A DNA stretch of 64,000 nucleotides, taken from positions 1,361,342 through 1,425,341 of the forward strand of contig NC_051090.1 in the NCBI RefSeq assembly GCF_901709675.1. Reading direction: 5' to 3'. Made by a program: the position numbers and the translations under genes. Under the pieces are notes generated by a model that was given only the letters and a program-made list of their open reading frames with translations, had not been told where the DNA came from and made no database searches. How positions within the stretch are numbered: the stretch's first letter is position 1; each line of letters starts with the position of its first letter. Positions 62,601 through 64,000 of the stretch are shown here, in pieces. The DNA is from Syngnathus acus. Taxonomy: Eukaryota > Chordata > Actinopteri > Syngnathiformes > Syngnathidae.

Positions 62601-64000
62601 ACGAGGAGGTTGAATGATGTCTCTTTGTAAAATGTCCCAATTTGTTTCGTGCAGGTTCTCAAGATGCCAAAGCAGCTGGTAGCCTGCCCGTGAAGAGCCA
62701 AACCACAGCCGGTATCTTGTCAAAGACCACGTCCACCGTTGCACAAAAACGAGTGGCTCACACACCCACCCTCAAGGTATAGTTCATCTCGAGAATGTAA
62801 AATCAGGTGGTGAAAATCAGGATTATTTGATACCAGATGGATTGTGTGTGTGTGTGTGTGTTCCCTCAGAGTTCTTCTATGAAGCGTCCCATCATCCCCG
62901 TTGATTTTGGGGCCAAAGTCCCCAACATTATTCGCCAGCGCTACCTCAACAATTTCATCGACGAGTGTATCAAATTTTGCCCGTCGGAGGATGTTGCTTT
63001 CCAGATGGTAGGAATGTCGAAGGGTCTATCTCAATTGCTTTTCCTTGACGACAAATGTTTTTTTTGTCCTGTCAGGGCCTTGACGAGGAAAAGCTAGTCT
63101 ATGACCGCAGCAACACCAAGAAAATCTATGTCAATCTAGCGGTCAACACGCTGAAGAAGCTCCGTAACAGCAGCAGCAGCAGCAGCAGCTCTCGCTCCTC
63201 GCCTGCCATCAGTATGTCACCACCGATGTCATACACTCATGTAACGTGGACTGACTTATTTGTCTATGTTGCTTTACAGAGGAGGTGGCTTTACCTCCTT
63301 CGAGGAAAGCCCAGTCTCATCAGGAAGTTCTGGGAGGTCGTCTCGCAGCTACCACCAGTTTCACTGTCAATAGGATGGGTAGACAGCTCGAGGAGAAGCT
63401 CCATGGTGAGGCCATTTGCTTTGTTTCTCATGAACCCTTTCCTCAATCAGTGATCTCATAGTACCTTTAAGAGCAATAGACCTTTGAGTTCAACCAGATT
63501 TTTGGGAAGTGTCATCTTTTGAAATAAATTTCATAGCATATTATTATGCAAATGACAAGTGCAGTTAAGCTATGGCTGAAACTGAGAAGGGACAATCGAA
63601 ACGAAGCACCAAGATTGCACACAAAAGCTGATATTTGTGGTTGCACTTATTTGACCGGCTCAGAATCAACGTTTTGCTCTGCCGCACTTTAGGAGCATCG
63701 TTTTACAGGAAGCTGAAGGCATATTTGATGACAGAGGAACAGCTGCAGGAGCACGGATACCCTCGATTGAACCCCAACGCAACAGGGAAGGCCGTTATAT
63801 ACAACCTCCCAGAGAAGAAGGCCGTCACGGACCGTAAGTATTAAGTAGACAGACACAGACTAGCCATTGGATCTCATTTGATGCAGGTGTTCATTTGGGG
63901 AGTAGAAATGTACATTCCGGAAATGTTTCCTCAAAACCCTTTTTCTCCTTTGGCCCGTTTGTAGCGTTCACCAAGATATGCTGCAGATGCGGTGCAGAGT
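59651..64000 (+). CDS. rexo1: RNA exonuclease 1 homolog (REXO1), 5' part, runs off the edge
   Basis: This nuclear protein was first found as an elongin A-binding protein; its C-terminal DEDDh exonuclease domain lies beyond the window. Exons: 59651-59834, 60182-61902, 61976-62074, 62306-62516, 62655-62776, 62870-63007, 63076-63211, 63280-63405, 63693-63833 and 63965 to the edge, about 971 codons in frame. The N-terminus [16 protein letters not shown] begins a CCCH-type zinc finger ending [10 protein letters not shown]. The large second exon encodes a low-complexity Lys/Ser/Glu-rich region with short repeats of a YT(L/I)D/S-type, then the REXO1-specific [10 protein letters not shown] and [17 protein letters not shown]. 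Later exons carry [19 protein letters not shown] and [11 protein letters not shown]. The last bases encode KICCRCGAE, the start of the next Cys-rich segment. No truncation other than the window edge is seen. Confidence 0.95.
63169..63189 (+). repeat. (AGC)7 coding repeat in rexo1
   Basis: Seven perfect AGC triplets encode serine inside exon 63076-63211, followed by more serine codons of other spelling (TCT, TCC, TCG). A pure triplet run of this kind can change length without breaking the frame. Confidence 0.9.

Overview
The window is vertebrate genomic DNA, most probably from a teleost fish with a compact genome. The genes are split into many short exons with GT-AG introns, many of them 80-150 bases long. 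Every protein I could reconstruct aligns along its length with a human protein family. I cannot name the species. There are no bacterial operons, CRISPR arrays or phage genes. I reconstructed exon chains by hand from splice sites and reading-frame continuity. The full chains stay in frame from start to stop for acer1 (264 aa), adamts10 (1112 aa), zap70 (606 aa), mob3a (216 aa) and mknk2 (476 aa). The myo1f chain stays in frame over 1086 aa and lacks only its first exon. rexo1 runs off the right edge.

Layout. The left half is transcribed to the left (minus strand): the first coding exon of mllt1 (595-606), acer1 alkaline ceramidase (2559-4251), myo1f long-tailed class I myosin (5588-12069) and adamts10 secreted metalloprotease (15843-29883). 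A 6.8 kb non-coding divergence zone (29884-36642) follows. It is rich in minisatellites and GC-rich simple repeats, and it holds candidate first exons on both strands. The right half is transcribed to the right (plus strand): zap70 T-cell receptor kinase (36643-39781), mob3a (41673-43031), mknk2 MAPK-interacting kinase (49018-55400) and the 5' two thirds of rexo1 (59651 to the edge). From general knowledge, the mllt1-acer1, myo1f-adamts10 and mob3a-mknk2-rexo1 groupings match human 19p13, while human ZAP70 is on chromosome 2. I infer that the window is a rearranged 19p13-like block with zap70 at its centre.

The genes do not form a pathway. Two are expected to be blood-cell genes (myo1f, zap70), one is an extracellular-matrix protease, one makes sphingosine, and the others act in growth signalling, translation and RNA metabolism.

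No new multi-gene system is visible. The most interesting points are lineage-specific changes inside known genes. The zap70 linker keeps the equivalent of inhibitory Tyr292 but has lost both activating tyrosines (human Tyr315 and Tyr319). A 43-base copy of the myo1f SH3 exon sits at a poly(A) signal downstream of the gene. The mknk2 3' end carries a tandem duplication that doubles its poly(A) site. The mknk2 C-terminus has gained a leucine-rich, export-signal-like segment. The rexo1 leader has a chain of upstream ORFs, the last of which overlaps the main start codon.
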